Assembly: GCA_020425515.1 (NCBI GenBank)
Contig: JAGQRI010000006.1
Location: forward strand, 1 to 32,028
From: Planctomycetota bacterium
Lineage (GTDB): Bacteria; Planctomycetota; UBA8742; UBA2392
Length of the DNA stretch: 32,028 nt
Direction: 5' to 3'
Below the pieces are notes generated by a model. It was not told the origin of the DNA. It saw only the letters and a program-made list of their open reading frames with translations, and searched no databases. This document shows positions 8,680-19,176 of this stretch, piece by piece; within the stretch, counting starts at the first letter, position 1, and each line of letters begins with the position of its first letter. Both the position numbers and the translations under genes were made by a program.

Positions 8680-9852
8680 ATGCCCTGGAGGGAAGTCATC
8701 CGGCTGCTGATGAAGCGCAAGCTCGCTGTTGCGTGCTTCGTAGTGGTCGTGATCTGCGCGTTCGTTGCCGCTACGGCGCAGGTCTGGGTGCCGGATTCGG
8801 ACCTGGATGCCAACCCCGGGGCCGACACGGCCGCAAACCTCAAAGAACGCGAAACCCTGCTGCTACTGCAGGAAATCCACGACGACTATCCGGACAAATC
8901 CGACAAGGAAGCACAGGAGGAAGCCGAAGCCGAAATCAAGGAACGCTACGATGGTGTCGACATCACCGTCACAGGGCTGAAGCGCAGCTACCACCCGCCA
9001 AGTTGGATACTTGCCCTCGACAAGGACGACCCCCACTGGAAGGAAACCGGCGGCGAACCGGTACCCATGGAAGACCGCGATTGGGGGCTTTTCAGCGCGA
9101 AAGCCTGGCGCTTCCCGATGGGCTGCGACGTCGAAGGCGTGAGCATCCTTGCAAAGCTGATCCGAGGGCTGCAACTGGCGTTCATCATCGGCATCATCCC
9201 GACCGTGATCAGTTCGATCATCGCCGTCGTCATGGGCTTGCTGGCTGGTTACTTCGGCAAGCTGTTGGATGACATCATCGTCTTCATCATCTCGACCATG
9301 GCGAGCATCCCACTACTGCTGCTGCTGATCGCCTTCATCCAGGCGGTGCGCAACAGCGAGATGATTACCCAATGGTTCGAGGCCGTTGGACTGGGCGAAG
9401 ACGAGAAACATTGGCGCAACCTGTTCCTGGTGCTGATCGTGATTGGGCTGACCACGTGGATCGGGTTGTCGCGCCTTGTCCGCGCCGAGGTCATGAAGCA
9501 CAAGAACCGTGAGTACATTGATGCCGCCCGCGCACTGGGCTACAGCACACCGCGGATTCTGTTCAAGCACGTGCTGCCGAACGTCTTCCACATCGTGATC
9601 ATCACCTTCACCATCGGCTTCATTGGCGCCGTGGGGCTGGAGGTATTCCTCAGCTACGTCGGCATCGGCGTCGAGGCCAAGCTGCCGACCTGGGGCCAGA
9701 TGATCTCCGGCGGACGGACCGAGTTGCAGCGCGATCCTTCAGTATGGTGGCCGCTGACATTCGCCACCATGTTCCTGTTCATTCTGTCACTGGCGTTCAG
9801 CCTGTTCGGCGACGCGCTGCGCGATGCGCTTGATCCTAAGTTGCGCACCTAG
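8680..9852 (+). CDS. DppC/OppC-type peptide ABC transporter permease with extended periplasmic loop
   Basis: 390 residues, longer than the usual 280-310. Transmembrane helix 1 is at about 12-33 (KLAVACFVVVVICAFVAA). An acidic region of about 120 residues follows (EAQEEAEAEIKER-like stretch, then the DWGLFSAKAWRFPMGCD segment, which corresponds to the conserved loop of DppC proteins). The permease core begins at about residue 163 (GLQLAFIIGIIPTVIS). The EAA loop is intact at about 278-310 (REYIDAARALGYSTPRILFK). AAGGA lies 11 bases before the ATG. With the upstream gene it should form the heterodimeric channel of a peptide importer. No ATPase gene follows: bioD begins 22 bases downstream. Confidence 0.92.
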   Translation: MPWREVIRLLMKRKLAVACFVVVVICAFVAATAQVWVPDSDLDANPGADTAANLKERETLLLLQEIHDDYPDKSDKEAQEEAEAEIKERYDGVDITVTGLKRSYHPPSWILALDKDDPHWKETGGEPVPMEDRDWGLFSAKAWRFPMGCDVEGVSILAKLIRGLQLAFIIGIIPTVISSIIAVVMGLLAGYFGKLLDDIIVFIISTMASIPLLLLLIAFIQAVRNSEMITQWFEAVGLGEDEKHWRNLFLVLIVIGLTTWIGLSRLVRAEVMKHKNREYIDAARALGYSTPRILFKHVLPNVFHIVIITFTIGFIGAVGLEVFLSYVGIGVEAKLPTWGQMISGGRTELQRDPSVWWPLTFATMFLFILSLAFSLFGDALRDALDPKLRT

Positions 9853-9874
9853 TAGCGTTGCCGGCGAGGTCTGA

Positions 9875-12453
<2,579 letters not shown>

Positions 12454-12464
12454 GACCCCCACGT

Positions 12465-13220
12465 TCAGTCGATACTGTCCAGCGTTTCCTTCGCCTTCTT
12501 GCGCAACTTCTGGACGCTTTCTTTACGCGTCTGGAGCTTCTTCTTAAGGCTCTGGGCGTTGGTGACCAGCAGATCGCCGTCGTCAGCCGACTTCACTTTC
12601 TCTTTCGCGCCGATCAGCTCATCGGCCTGCTTGATCTCGGTCTCGAGGCGCTTTTCTTCCGCGGCTGCCCAGTCGTCGTAGGCTTTGAGTTGCTTCTTGT
12701 CCTCGGCCCTGACTGCCTTTTGCGCAAGCGGATCGGTAATTCCCTCAACGCTGCGCAGCTTGGGCACATCGGGCAAACCCTTCACTGCATCGTCCCAGTC
12801 GTCCAGAGCGGTGAGCGCCTCGGCCACCCGCACGGCCAAGTTGCCGGACGCGTTAATCTGCGAGACGGCGTACTTGGCTGCTGCAGCCCGCAACTCGCCC
12901 TGTTGGTTGCCCAGTTTTTGCTGCGCCTCGGCAAGCAGATCCGCCTTCTCGCCAGCCTTGCGAGTGAGCTCCTTCGCTTCCTTTTTCAGCGTCGCCAGTG
13001 CGGCGCCTTCTGCGCGCTTCTGCGCGGCACGATTATTGGCCACTTTCTGGTCGGCAGCGTCACGCTCATCGCGCGCCAGCCTGACGGCCTTCTCGAGCTC
13101 GGGTATCTCTTTTTTCAGCTTCTTGTAGTCGGGCTCGGCCAATACGCTCCCGGCCGCGACCAGCGCGAGGACACACACGAGCAGCAGACGCCCGAGGCTA
13201 ATCCGGCTTCTTGAGTCCAT
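12465..13220 (-). CDS. Secreted coiled-coil protein of unknown function
   Basis: 251 residues. The N-terminus has a signal peptide (RLLLVCVLALVAAGSVLA, cleavage near residue 29). The mature part is almost entirely charged and helical with heptad character: two long Lys/Glu/Ala-rich segments (about 33-115 and 185-250) flank a less charged middle (about 118-165, with ALDDWDDAVKGLPDVP). There are no cysteines after the signal and no enzyme motif. The ATG lies inside the end of the response-regulator gene in another frame (23-base overlap including the stop), so translation is probably coupled. The next gene begins 11 bases after its stop. The context suggests a periplasmic helper or spacer for the envelope proteins of this operon; no function can be assigned. 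Confidence 0.75.
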   Translation of the reverse strand: MDSRSRISLGRLLLVCVLALVAAGSVLAEPDYKKLKKEIPELEKAVRLARDERDAADQKVANNRAAQKRAEGAALATLKKEAKELTRKAGEKADLLAEAQQKLGNQQGELRAAAAKYAVSQINASGNLAVRVAEALTALDDWDDAVKGLPDVPKLRSVEGITDPLAQKAVRAEDKKQLKAYDDWAAAEEKRLETEIKQADELIGAKEKVKSADDGDLLVTNAQSLKKKLQTRKESVQKLRKKAKETLDSID

Positions 13221-14541
13221 ACTTCTTCATCTTGTATTGCAGAGCGGTCCGGCCCACACCCAGTATGCGCGCAGCGCGCGACACATTCCAACCCGTTTCC
13301 TTGAGCGCATTCAGCAGCGAGTTGCGCTCGATACGTTCAAGGTCGCCGACCAGCCCCTGTGGCGGCTCTTCGCCCGGCGGCAGGCGGGTTGCCTGTGTAA
13401 TCTCCGGCGGCAGATCTTCAACCTTGATGCTGTCATCGGTCGCAAGGGCAATGCAGCGCCGGATGACGTTTTCAAGCTCACGGACGTTCCCCGGCCAGTG
13501 GTACGCCTCAAGGCGCGACATGACCTCTTCGGGCATGGCCAGCTTCGAGCCTTCCTTACCAAGGAAGTACTGCACCAGGCGCGGGATATCACCGCCGCGT
13601 TCGCGTAGCGGAGGCAGAGTTACCGTGACCACATTGACCCGGTAAAACAGGTCTTCGCGGAACCCACCTTCTTTCACCATCTCGCGCAGGTTGCGGTTCG
13701 TCGCACAGACCAGCCGTACGTCCGTGCGCAGTTGCTCCGAGCCGCCGACGCGCTCGAATGTCTTGTCCTGCAGCACGCGCAGCAGCTTCACCTGCGTCGT
13801 CTGCGGGATTTCGCCCAGTTCGTCCAGAAACAATGTACCGCCGTCCGCGGTTTCGAAGCGCCCCTTGCGCTGGCTGTCGGCGCCGGTGAACGCGCCCTTT
13901 TCGTGGCCGAACAGCTCGCTTTCCAGTACACCCGCAGCCAGAGCCCCCGCATGCACGGCGACGAACGGGTTCGTCTCGCGCGGCGACAGTTCGTGCACAG
14001 CGCGGGCCACGAGTTCCTTGCCGGTCCCGCTTTCGCCGAGGATCAATACCGGTACGGTGCTGCGGGCCGCACGCCGGACGATGTCGGCAACTTCAAGCAA
14101 CTGCGGCGCCGATCCGACCAGCCCCGGCAGCGCTTCATCGCCGGTGGGCCGGGTGGGTTCCAGTGCAGCCCCGCCCTCCTGGATGGCTCGTTCGACCTTG
14201 AACTCGAACTCGGCCAGCTCGAACGGTTTCTCCATGAAGTCGGCAGCGCCCAGCGACATCGCCTCCACGGCGTCCTTCACGCTGCCGTGGGCAGTGATCA
14301 TGATGAACGGCGGCGGCTCGCCCTTTTCACTCAGCGCCCGCAACAGCCCAAGCCCGTCGAGCTTCGGCATTTTCAGGTCGCTGACGATGGCATCGAAGCG
14401 CTTTCCTTCGGCAGCTTCCAGCGCCTTCTGCCCGTTTTCGGCCTGGGTAACTTCCATGCCTTTGGCAGTGAGCGCCATCGCCAGCATGTCGCGCATGCTG
14501 GCCTTGTCGTCAACCACGAGCACATTGGGCTTGTTCGCCAC
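13198..14541 (-). CDS. NtrC-family sigma-54-dependent response regulator
   Basis: 447 residues in the order receiver, AAA+, Fis-type helix-turn-helix. Receiver: acidic pair D11/D12, phosphoacceptor D55 in VSDLKMPK, T83 and K105. AAA+ domain: Walker A GESGTGK (169-175), the sigma-54-contacting loop GAFTGA intact at 216-221, Walker B LFLDE with D240/E241, and arginine-finger region FREDLFYRVNV. C-terminus: NVSRAARILGVGRTALQYKM, a Fis-type DNA-binding helix-turn-helix. It should therefore activate RpoN promoters when phosphorylated. The start is GTG, sharing its first base with the TAG stop of the kinase gene, with AGAGG eight bases upstream, so kinase and regulator are coupled and presumably cognate. 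A matching sigma-54 site lies upstream of this operon. Confidence 0.95.
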   Translation of the reverse strand: MANKPNVLVVDDKASMRDMLAMALTAKGMEVTQAENGQKALEAAEGKRFDAIVSDLKMPKLDGLGLLRALSEKGEPPPFIMITAHGSVKDAVEAMSLGAADFMEKPFELAEFEFKVERAIQEGGAALEPTRPTGDEALPGLVGSAPQLLEVADIVRRAARSTVPVLILGESGTGKELVARAVHELSPRETNPFVAVHAGALAAGVLESELFGHEKGAFTGADSQRKGRFETADGGTLFLDELGEIPQTTQVKLLRVLQDKTFERVGGSEQLRTDVRLVCATNRNLREMVKEGGFREDLFYRVNVVTVTLPPLRERGGDIPRLVQYFLGKEGSKLAMPEEVMSRLEAYHWPGNVRELENVIRRCIALATDDSIKVEDLPPEITQATRLPPGEEPPQGLVGDLERIERNSLLNALKETGWNVSRAARILGVGRTALQYKMKKYGLKKPD

Positions 14542-15851
14542 TAGTCCGCCTCTTTCTCGAATGTCGCTCGGAACATGGTACCTGACGAGCCGCTGCGAAT
14601 CAGTTCCAAGTCGCCACCGAGGTCACGCAGCAATCTCCGCGCAATCGGCAGGCCCAACCCCGTGCCGTCCGCCTTGCCCGTTACGAACGGTTCGAACAGT
14701 TTTTCACGCACGTCGTCCGGCATGCCCGGCCCGGTATCCTCGACTTCGATCGTGACCAGCCGGCCGTTGACGTGCGCGGCAAAGCGCAACTCGCCGCCAT
14801 CCTCGCGCATCGCCTCGGCCGCGTTGACGGCAACGTTGGACAGCGCCTCGCGAAGAGCGGTTGAATCTACCTCCAGCTCGACACCCGGCAGGTCCAGTGC
14901 GGGAACTTCCACCTTTCCGCCGCCCGCCGACCGAGCGCTCTCCACAACCGGGCGCAGGACGGCCTCAAGTGAAATCCGCTCCACGGAGCCATGTGCGCCG
15001 CGGCTGAATTGAAGGAAGTCGCGCACGATCCGGTCCAGTGCGGCGATCTCGCTGACCAGCTTGTCCGCGATCTGCTTCTGCATCGGGTCGTCCAATCCGC
15101 GCGCAAGCAACTCGACGTAGCCGCGCAGCGCCGCCAGCGGGTTCTTGATCTGGTGGGCCATACCCGCGCTGAACTGGGCCTGCTCCGCCAGACGGGTCTG
15201 CCTTGCAAGGTCGCGTTGCAGGCGGTTCCAGGCATTTGCCAGCAGCAGCGCCGCACCCAACGTCACCAGGAAGACACAGGCGACGGTCAGCCCCATGGTC
15301 ATCGCGATTGCGTCCAGCTTGTCGGCATAGTCAGCCTCGACCTCAACGGCTACGGCGTAGTCACTTGCACTGCCGTCGTCGTTCGGGATCGGCGCGAAGC
15401 CGTTGCGGTAAAGGCTGCCGTCCGCGTCTTCATAGGTGATCGTCGCAACCGGGCCGCTTTCGAAACACTGTTCCAGCTCGTTCGCATCGGCGGCGAAGCC
15501 GTAGTCGCGGCTGCCGAGGGCGTGGTCCTGCGTGTCGAGCACCAGTGTTCCGTCACGCTTCAGAACCGCCGCGCGACGCACGCCGCTGTTCTGCCGCAAC
15601 GCCTCCAGCCGTTTGCGATAGAGTTGCGCCAGCTCATCATCCGTGCCGGTGATCATGTCCAGCGCTTGCGGGCTGATCCCCGCCGCCGAGGTGGCCGCGT
15701 AGGTCTTCAGCCGGCGCTCAAGCTGTTCCTCATAGCCGGTCCGGATGATCTGGAATGCAACGAGCGCGCCCACCATGAGCGCGCCCGCCATAATCATCGT
15801 GAACGCCCAGCCGAGCAGAAATCCAGTCCTGGTGCCGGGCCTTTTGCTCAT
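14541..15851 (-). CDS. Membrane sensor histidine kinase
   Basis: 436 residues. Two membrane helices (about 11-36 and 183-206) enclose a periplasmic sensor region of about 145 residues with a PAS/Cache-like feel (VRRAAVLKRDGTLVLDT) that I cannot assign to a named family. The kinase core is complete: H-box GMAHQIKNPLAALRGY with the phosphorylatable H233, N-box NVAVNAAEAM (339-348), G1 DTGPGMPDD (372-380), F-box KLFEPFVTGK and G2 GTGLGLPIARRL (396-407). This is the NtrB/ZraS-like arrangement usually paired with sigma-54 regulators, matching the next gene. The ATG overlaps the previous stop (TAATG). The stimulus is unknown; position after a barrel gene suggests envelope sensing. Confidence 0.94.
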   Translation of the reverse strand: MSKRPGTRTGFLLGWAFTMIMAGALMVGALVAFQIIRTGYEEQLERRLKTYAATSAAGISPQALDMITGTDDELAQLYRKRLEALRQNSGVRRAAVLKRDGTLVLDTQDHALGSRDYGFAADANELEQCFESGPVATITYEDADGSLYRNGFAPIPNDDGSASDYAVAVEVEADYADKLDAIAMTMGLTVACVFLVTLGAALLLANAWNRLQRDLARQTRLAEQAQFSAGMAHQIKNPLAALRGYVELLARGLDDPMQKQIADKLVSEIAALDRIVRDFLQFSRGAHGSVERISLEAVLRPVVESARSAGGGKVEVPALDLPGVELEVDSTALREALSNVAVNAAEAMREDGGELRFAAHVNGRLVTIEVEDTGPGMPDDVREKLFEPFVTGKADGTGLGLPIARRLLRDLGGDLELIRSGSSGTMFRATFEKEAD

Positions 15852-17059
15852 TACCAGCCGATCTCCAGGAACGCAGTAATCTCGTGCTGCGCGTAGCCCG
15901 CGTTGTCGATGTCGCTGGTGCGCCGGATGTACGCGTAGCGCGCACCCACCGCGAAGAACTCCCAGAAATTCCAGGCCAGCTCAACGTAGCCGTTCAGGTA
16001 TCGCTCCTGCACGGTCTTGGTGCCGTTGACGCCCACGTTGTCAACGTCGACGCGGTCGTCATATTCGCGTGTCCAGAAGTGCGCACCCACGGTCAGGCGC
16101 ACATCGCCGACCAGGTTCAGGTCCGCCGCGGCACGCAGCCCGTACTGCCAGTAACGCTCATAGCCCGCAGCCGAGTCGTCCTGCCGAATGCTGTACACAC
16201 GCCCGGCCGCTTCGATGAAGGGCAGGTTGAGTTTGAAGTCTGAACCATAATTGAACTTCAGCAGTTGGAGCTTGTCCTCGGTGCTGAGCGGCGTGCCATC
16301 GTCCTGCAGGTCGAGTTGGTCGCGGAACCACTCGTAGTCAAACGCGACGTACGGGTGCAACTCGAGGAAACCGAGAATATCGAAGTAGATGCCGAAGTCG
16401 GACCCGATCGTCCAGCTGTCCAGGCTCGGGATCTGCTGTTCCTCGGTGAAGTCGGTGGTCTGGCCCGTAAACCCGAGCTCAAAGATAATGAATCCCGCAA
16501 CCTCGTACCCGACGTAGGCGCGCGCAATGGCGCCGCTGGCACGCAGGTCGTCCTGCCGGATCAACGGGCCGGTGACTTCATAGGTGGTAAGCTGCTGGTA
16601 CAGGACATCGGCGCTGATCCCGAAGCCGAAGCCGCCGTTGTAGGGCATCTTGAAAAAGCCGCCGAGCTTGACGTCCCAGCGGTCAGCGTCGGGGTCACCG
16701 AAGTACAGGCGCCCGGCAATCTGCCCGCGAGCGCCGATCGAGAACAGCCCGAGGTTCAGCCCAGCGTAGGCATAGCTGGCGCCGTCGATGAACAGCCCGG
16801 TGTCGTCATCCTTGTCTTCGCGGAAGATGTTCGAATCCCAGCCGAATGAGCCACGCGCGCGCAGCCCTATGCCGGTACGATCGCGGCCAAGCGTCAAAGG
16901 CAGGTACTCGCCGTCGGCCAGCCCGCTGACTTCGAAATCGGCCCAGGGATCGACGGGTTCCGCGTTGCTGTCGGGATCGGTGCCCGAGTTGCCGCCCTCC
17001 TGTTGTGCGTATACCGGCGCGGCGAGAAGAACTGCCAGAATGATCAGCCACTTGGCCAT
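15851..17059 (-). CDS. Predicted outer-membrane beta-barrel protein
   Basis: 402 residues from the ATG at 17059, chosen because GGAG lies seven bases upstream and the signal peptide starts at once (MAKWLIILAVLLAAPVYAQQ). The frame stays open upstream to 17122 without a better start. After an acidic linker (GTDPDSNAEPVDPW) the protein alternates polar and aromatic residues in short strands (for example GFIIFELGFTGQTTDF and YVELAWNFWEFFAVGARYAY), and ends in a Trp, typical of the C-terminal aromatic signal of outer-membrane barrels. No family name could be recognised. It heads the five-gene operon with the two-component system and two secreted proteins. It could be a porin-like channel or a signal-input partner; this is inference. 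Confidence 0.75.
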   Translation of the reverse strand: MAKWLIILAVLLAAPVYAQQEGGNSGTDPDSNAEPVDPWADFEVSGLADGEYLPLTLGRDRTGIGLRARGSFGWDSNIFREDKDDDTGLFIDGASYAYAGLNLGLFSIGARGQIAGRLYFGDPDADRWDVKLGGFFKMPYNGGFGFGISADVLYQQLTTYEVTGPLIRQDDLRASGAIARAYVGYEVAGFIIFELGFTGQTTDFTEEQQIPSLDSWTIGSDFGIYFDILGFLELHPYVAFDYEWFRDQLDLQDDGTPLSTEDKLQLLKFNYGSDFKLNLPFIEAAGRVYSIRQDDSAAGYERYWQYGLRAAADLNLVGDVRLTVGAHFWTREYDDRVDVDNVGVNGTKTVQERYLNGYVELAWNFWEFFAVGARYAYIRRTSDIDNAGYAQHEITAFLEIGW

Positions 17060-17093
17060 CGAAATACTCCGACGGGGGTCAGGGGTAGCGCGT

Positions 17094-17122
17094 AGGTTAA
17101 GCGTGTGTTGGCAAAGTGACAA
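17094..17122 (-). promoter_or_regulatory. Sigma-70-like promoter for the barrel/two-component operon
   Basis: On the minus strand TTGTCA (17122-17117, five of six to TTGACA), a 17-base spacer and TAACCT (17099-17094) precede the barrel gene. A start near 17087 would give a leader of about 28 bases ending in the GGAG ribosome binding site. The -10 box is poor, so a housekeeping basal promoter is plausible but not certain. Confidence 0.45.
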
Positions 17123-17152
17123 GCTTCGCGCGCCCTGCCCGGGAATGAGTAT

Positions 17153-17187
17153 GGCAGCCGGTCGGTGGGGCCATACCGCCGGCTGCC
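17153..17187 (-). other. Long hairpin in the leader of the predicted sigma-54 transcript
   Basis: GGCAGCCGG (17153-17161) pairs with CCGGCTGCC (17179-17187), a perfect 9-bp stem, continued after one bulged base by CGGT (17163-17166) with ACCG (17175-17178) and closed by an 8-base loop. No T-run follows on either strand. It lies downstream of the sigma-54 site and upstream of the sigma-70-like site on the minus strand, so it would be in the RNA only of the sigma-54 transcript. Confidence 0.5.
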
Positions 17188-17234
17188 TTCCTCATTTTGC
17201 CTGAGAACCCTTATTCCCAGACAAAAGTAGCTAA

Positions 17235-17251
17235 AGCAGGAGGCGTGCCAA
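17235..17251 (-). promoter_or_regulatory. Sigma-54 (RpoN) -24/-12 promoter for the two-component operon
   Basis: The minus strand reads TTGGCACG (17251-17244), four bases CCTC, then CTGCT (17239-17235). The known consensus is YTGGCACG-N4-TTGCW. The -24 element matches fully and the essential GC of the -12 element is in the correct register; one base of the -12 element differs. Predicted transcription start is near 17225, giving a leader of about 165 bases to the barrel gene ATG. The operon itself encodes a GAFTGA-containing sigma-54 activator, which makes autoregulation likely. Confidence 0.65.
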
Positions 17252-17335
17252 TCCGGATGAGCATGCGGCGGGATTAGGCGAAATGCTTTGACGTAGGGGT
17301 TGGGAAGCACTTTCACCTTTCAGGCGTTCCTCAAG

Positions 17336-17386
17336 GATGCCGGTTGTCAGGCAGATTCCCGGCAGAACTGCCAGATTTCCGGCATC
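17336..17386. promoter_or_regulatory. Nested dyad with two 13-bp direct repeats, candidate activator binding site
   Basis: GATGCCGG (17336-17343) and CCGGCATC (17379-17386) are a perfect 8-bp inverted repeat. Inside, GGCAG (17350-17354) and CTGCC (17368-17372) form a second inverted pair. In addition CAGATTCCCGGCA (17352-17364) and CAGATTTCCGGCA (17372-17384) are direct repeats with one mismatch, 20 bases apart (about two helical turns). The element lies about 110-160 bases upstream of the predicted sigma-54 start, the usual distance for an NtrC-type enhancer, and also just before the XPB gene. Confidence 0.5.
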
Positions 17387-17404
17387 GCCTCCCCATGCTA
17401 AGGT
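17376..17404 (+). promoter_or_regulatory. Weak candidate promoter for the XPB operon
   Basis: TTTCCG (17376-17381), a 17-base spacer and TAAGGT (17399-17404) preceded by TGC, an extended -10 pattern. The start would be near 17411, giving a short leader into the GGAGG at 17430-17434. The -35 part overlaps the second direct repeat, so a bound regulator could repress or tune this promoter. Support is modest. Confidence 0.3.
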
Positions 17405-17442
17405 GCGGAATTCTGGCCCGTTGGGCCCTGGAGGTATTTAAC

Positions 17443-19176
17443 TTGGCGGATACACGCGGACCGGCAATCGTCCAGGCGGATCTCACGATCCTCCTTGAAG
17501 TCGATCACCCCGACTACGAGTCGGCCCGTGACGCGTTGGCCGCGTTCGCCGAACTGGTCAAAAGCCCCGAGCACATCCACACCTACCGCATCACCCCACT
17601 GAGCCTGTGGAACGCTGCGGCTTCGGGCATCACGGCGGCACAGGTGCTGGACGCGCTTGAGAAGTACTCGCGTTACGAAGTGCCCGAGCTGGTACGCACC
17701 GAAGTCGTTGAATACATCAGCCGCTATGGGCGCCTGGTACTTGAGCTGCGCGACGGGCAGTACATCCTGCGCAGCGACGATGCTGTCCTGCTGAAGATGC
17801 TCACGAACCAGAAGGGCGTTGCGCAGTACTTCGAGGGAATGCTGGACGACAACACCGCGCTGATCAGCCCGTCGGCGCGCGGCTACCTGAAGCAGGGGCT
17901 GGTCAAGATCGGCTTTCCTGTTGAGGACTTGGCCGGCTACACCCCCGGCGAACATCTCGATATCGAACTGCGCGACCAGACGCTCGGCGGGCGCGACTTC
18001 GGACTGCGCCGCTACCAGAAGGAAGCGGCTGAAGTCTTCTACGCCGGCGGCGGCGTCAAGGGCGGCAGCGGCGTGGTGGTGCTGCCGTGCGGCGCGGGCA
18101 AGACAATCGTCGCGATCGGCGCGATGGGCCAGGTGCAGGCGCACACGCTGATCCTGACCGCCAACGTAGTTGCCGTGCGCCAGTGGATTCGCGAGATCAT
18201 TGACAAAACCAGCCTGCGTGAAGACCAGGTCGCGGAGTACACGGGCGACAGCAAGAACATCGCGCCCGTGACCGTCGCGACTTACCAGATTGTGACCTAC
18301 CGCAAGCGCAAGTCGGACGAATTCCCGCACTTCGAGATCTTCAACAAGGGCGACTGGGGGCTGATCGTTTACGACGAAGTGCATTTGCTGCCCGCGCCCG
18401 TGTTCCGCGCCACGGCCGAGATACAGTCGCGCCGGCGCCTCGGCTTGACCGCGACGCTGGTCCGCGAAGACGGCCACGAGGAAGACGTCTTCAGCCTCGT
18501 CGGGCCCAAACGCTACGACGTGCCGTGGCGGGAACTGGAGAAACAGGGCTGGATCGCCACGGCCGACTGCACCGAGGTTCGCGTGGAGCTGCCGGGCACC
18601 CAGCGCATGCCGTACGCGCTCGCGGGCCAGCGCGACCAGTACCGCATCGCCGCCGAGAACCCGCAAAAGATGGACGTGCTGGAGGCGCTGCTGAAGCTGC
18701 ACGAAAAGGACCGCACGCTCGTCATCGCGCAGTACCTTGACCAGTTGCACGAACTGGCGACGCGCTTCGACCTGCCGTTGATCGAAGGCAAGACGCCCAG
18801 CAAGAAACGCGACGAGCTGTACGAGAAGTTCCGCAGCGGCGAGATCACGACGCTGGCGGTGAGCAAGGTCGGCAACTTCGCGGTGGACCTGCCGGACGCG
18901 AACGTGATGGTCCAGCTCAGCGGCACGTTCGGAAGCAGACAAGAGGAAGCGCAGCGCCTCGGGCGGATTCTGCGCCCGAAAGACGACGGCACGCTGGCGC
19001 ACTTCTACACCATCGTGACGCGCGAAACCCGCGACCAGGACTTCGGGGCCAACCGGCAACTCTTCCTGGTCGAGCAGGGCTACCGCTACCGCATCGTCGA
19101 CGGCAGCGAAGTACTGGGCGGCGAGTTCAAGCCCGCCGAGCCCGACCCGCACATCGAGCAGGAGGCCGCGCCATGA
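17443..19176 (+). CDS. XPB/Rad25-family DNA helicase
   Basis: 577 residues from the TTG at 17443, which is preceded at eight bases by GGAGG (17430-17434); upstream in-frame starts have no such site. The N-terminal 100 residues (IVQADLTILLEV onward) resemble the Helicase_C_3 domain. Then come the XPB damage-recognition-like region and superfamily-2 motor: Walker A GAGKT (217-221), DEVH box (311-314), LGLTATLVRED with the XPB-specific RED at 341-343, and motif VI QRLGRILRPK (504-513). The bacterial XPB family are 3'-5' DNA helicases related to the TFIIH subunit and are thought to act in DNA repair. The four-base ATGA overlap with the next gene shows coupling. No Bax1-type nuclease is adjacent. 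Confidence 0.9.
   Translation: MADTRGPAIVQADLTILLEVDHPDYESARDALAAFAELVKSPEHIHTYRITPLSLWNAAASGITAAQVLDALEKYSRYEVPELVRTEVVEYISRYGRLVLELRDGQYILRSDDAVLLKMLTNQKGVAQYFEGMLDDNTALISPSARGYLKQGLVKIGFPVEDLAGYTPGEHLDIELRDQTLGGRDFGLRRYQKEAAEVFYAGGGVKGGSGVVVLPCGAGKTIVAIGAMGQVQAHTLILTANVVAVRQWIREIIDKTSLREDQVAEYTGDSKNIAPVTVATYQIVTYRKRKSDEFPHFEIFNKGDWGLIVYDEVHLLPAPVFRATAEIQSRRRLGLTATLVREDGHEEDVFSLVGPKRYDVPWRELEKQGWIATADCTEVRVELPGTQRMPYALAGQRDQYRIAAENPQKMDVLEALLKLHEKDRTLVIAQYLDQLHELATRFDLPLIEGKTPSKKRDELYEKFRSGEITTLAVSKVGNFAVDLPDANVMVQLSGTFGSRQEEAQRLGRILRPKDDGTLAHFYTIVTRETRDQDFGANRQLFLVEQGYRYRIVDGSEVLGGEFKPAEPDPHIEQEAAP

Larger units (their letters stand above)
17060..17442. other. Divergent regulatory region (383 bases, no gene)
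   Basis: This is the only stretch over 300 bases without a coding sequence. It separates the barrel/two-component operon (leftward) from the XPB helicase operon (rightward). From left to right it contains a sigma-70-like promoter reading left, a long hairpin (17153-17187), a sigma-54 site reading left (17235-17251), a nested dyad with direct repeats (17336-17386) and a weak promoter reading right. Open frames extend into it from both genes, but both genes have better starts nearer their conserved domains. Confidence 0.8.

Noticed and set aside
13691-14755. Ser/Thr/Arg-rich open frames opposite the response regulator and kinase
   Set aside because: Shadows of the two-component genes; no start signals or domains.
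17201-17212. CTGAGA next to ACCCTT, resembling a TPP riboswitch core
   Set aside because: The remaining conserved thi-box parts (GAACCTGAT and the second arm) are absent, and neither neighbour is a thiamine gene.
17245-17277. Short frame after a GGAGG (17239-17243) in the divergent region, as a leader peptide
   Set aside because: The start is too close to or too far from the site, it is about 7-11 codons, and the same bases form the sigma-54 -24/-12 element on the other strand.
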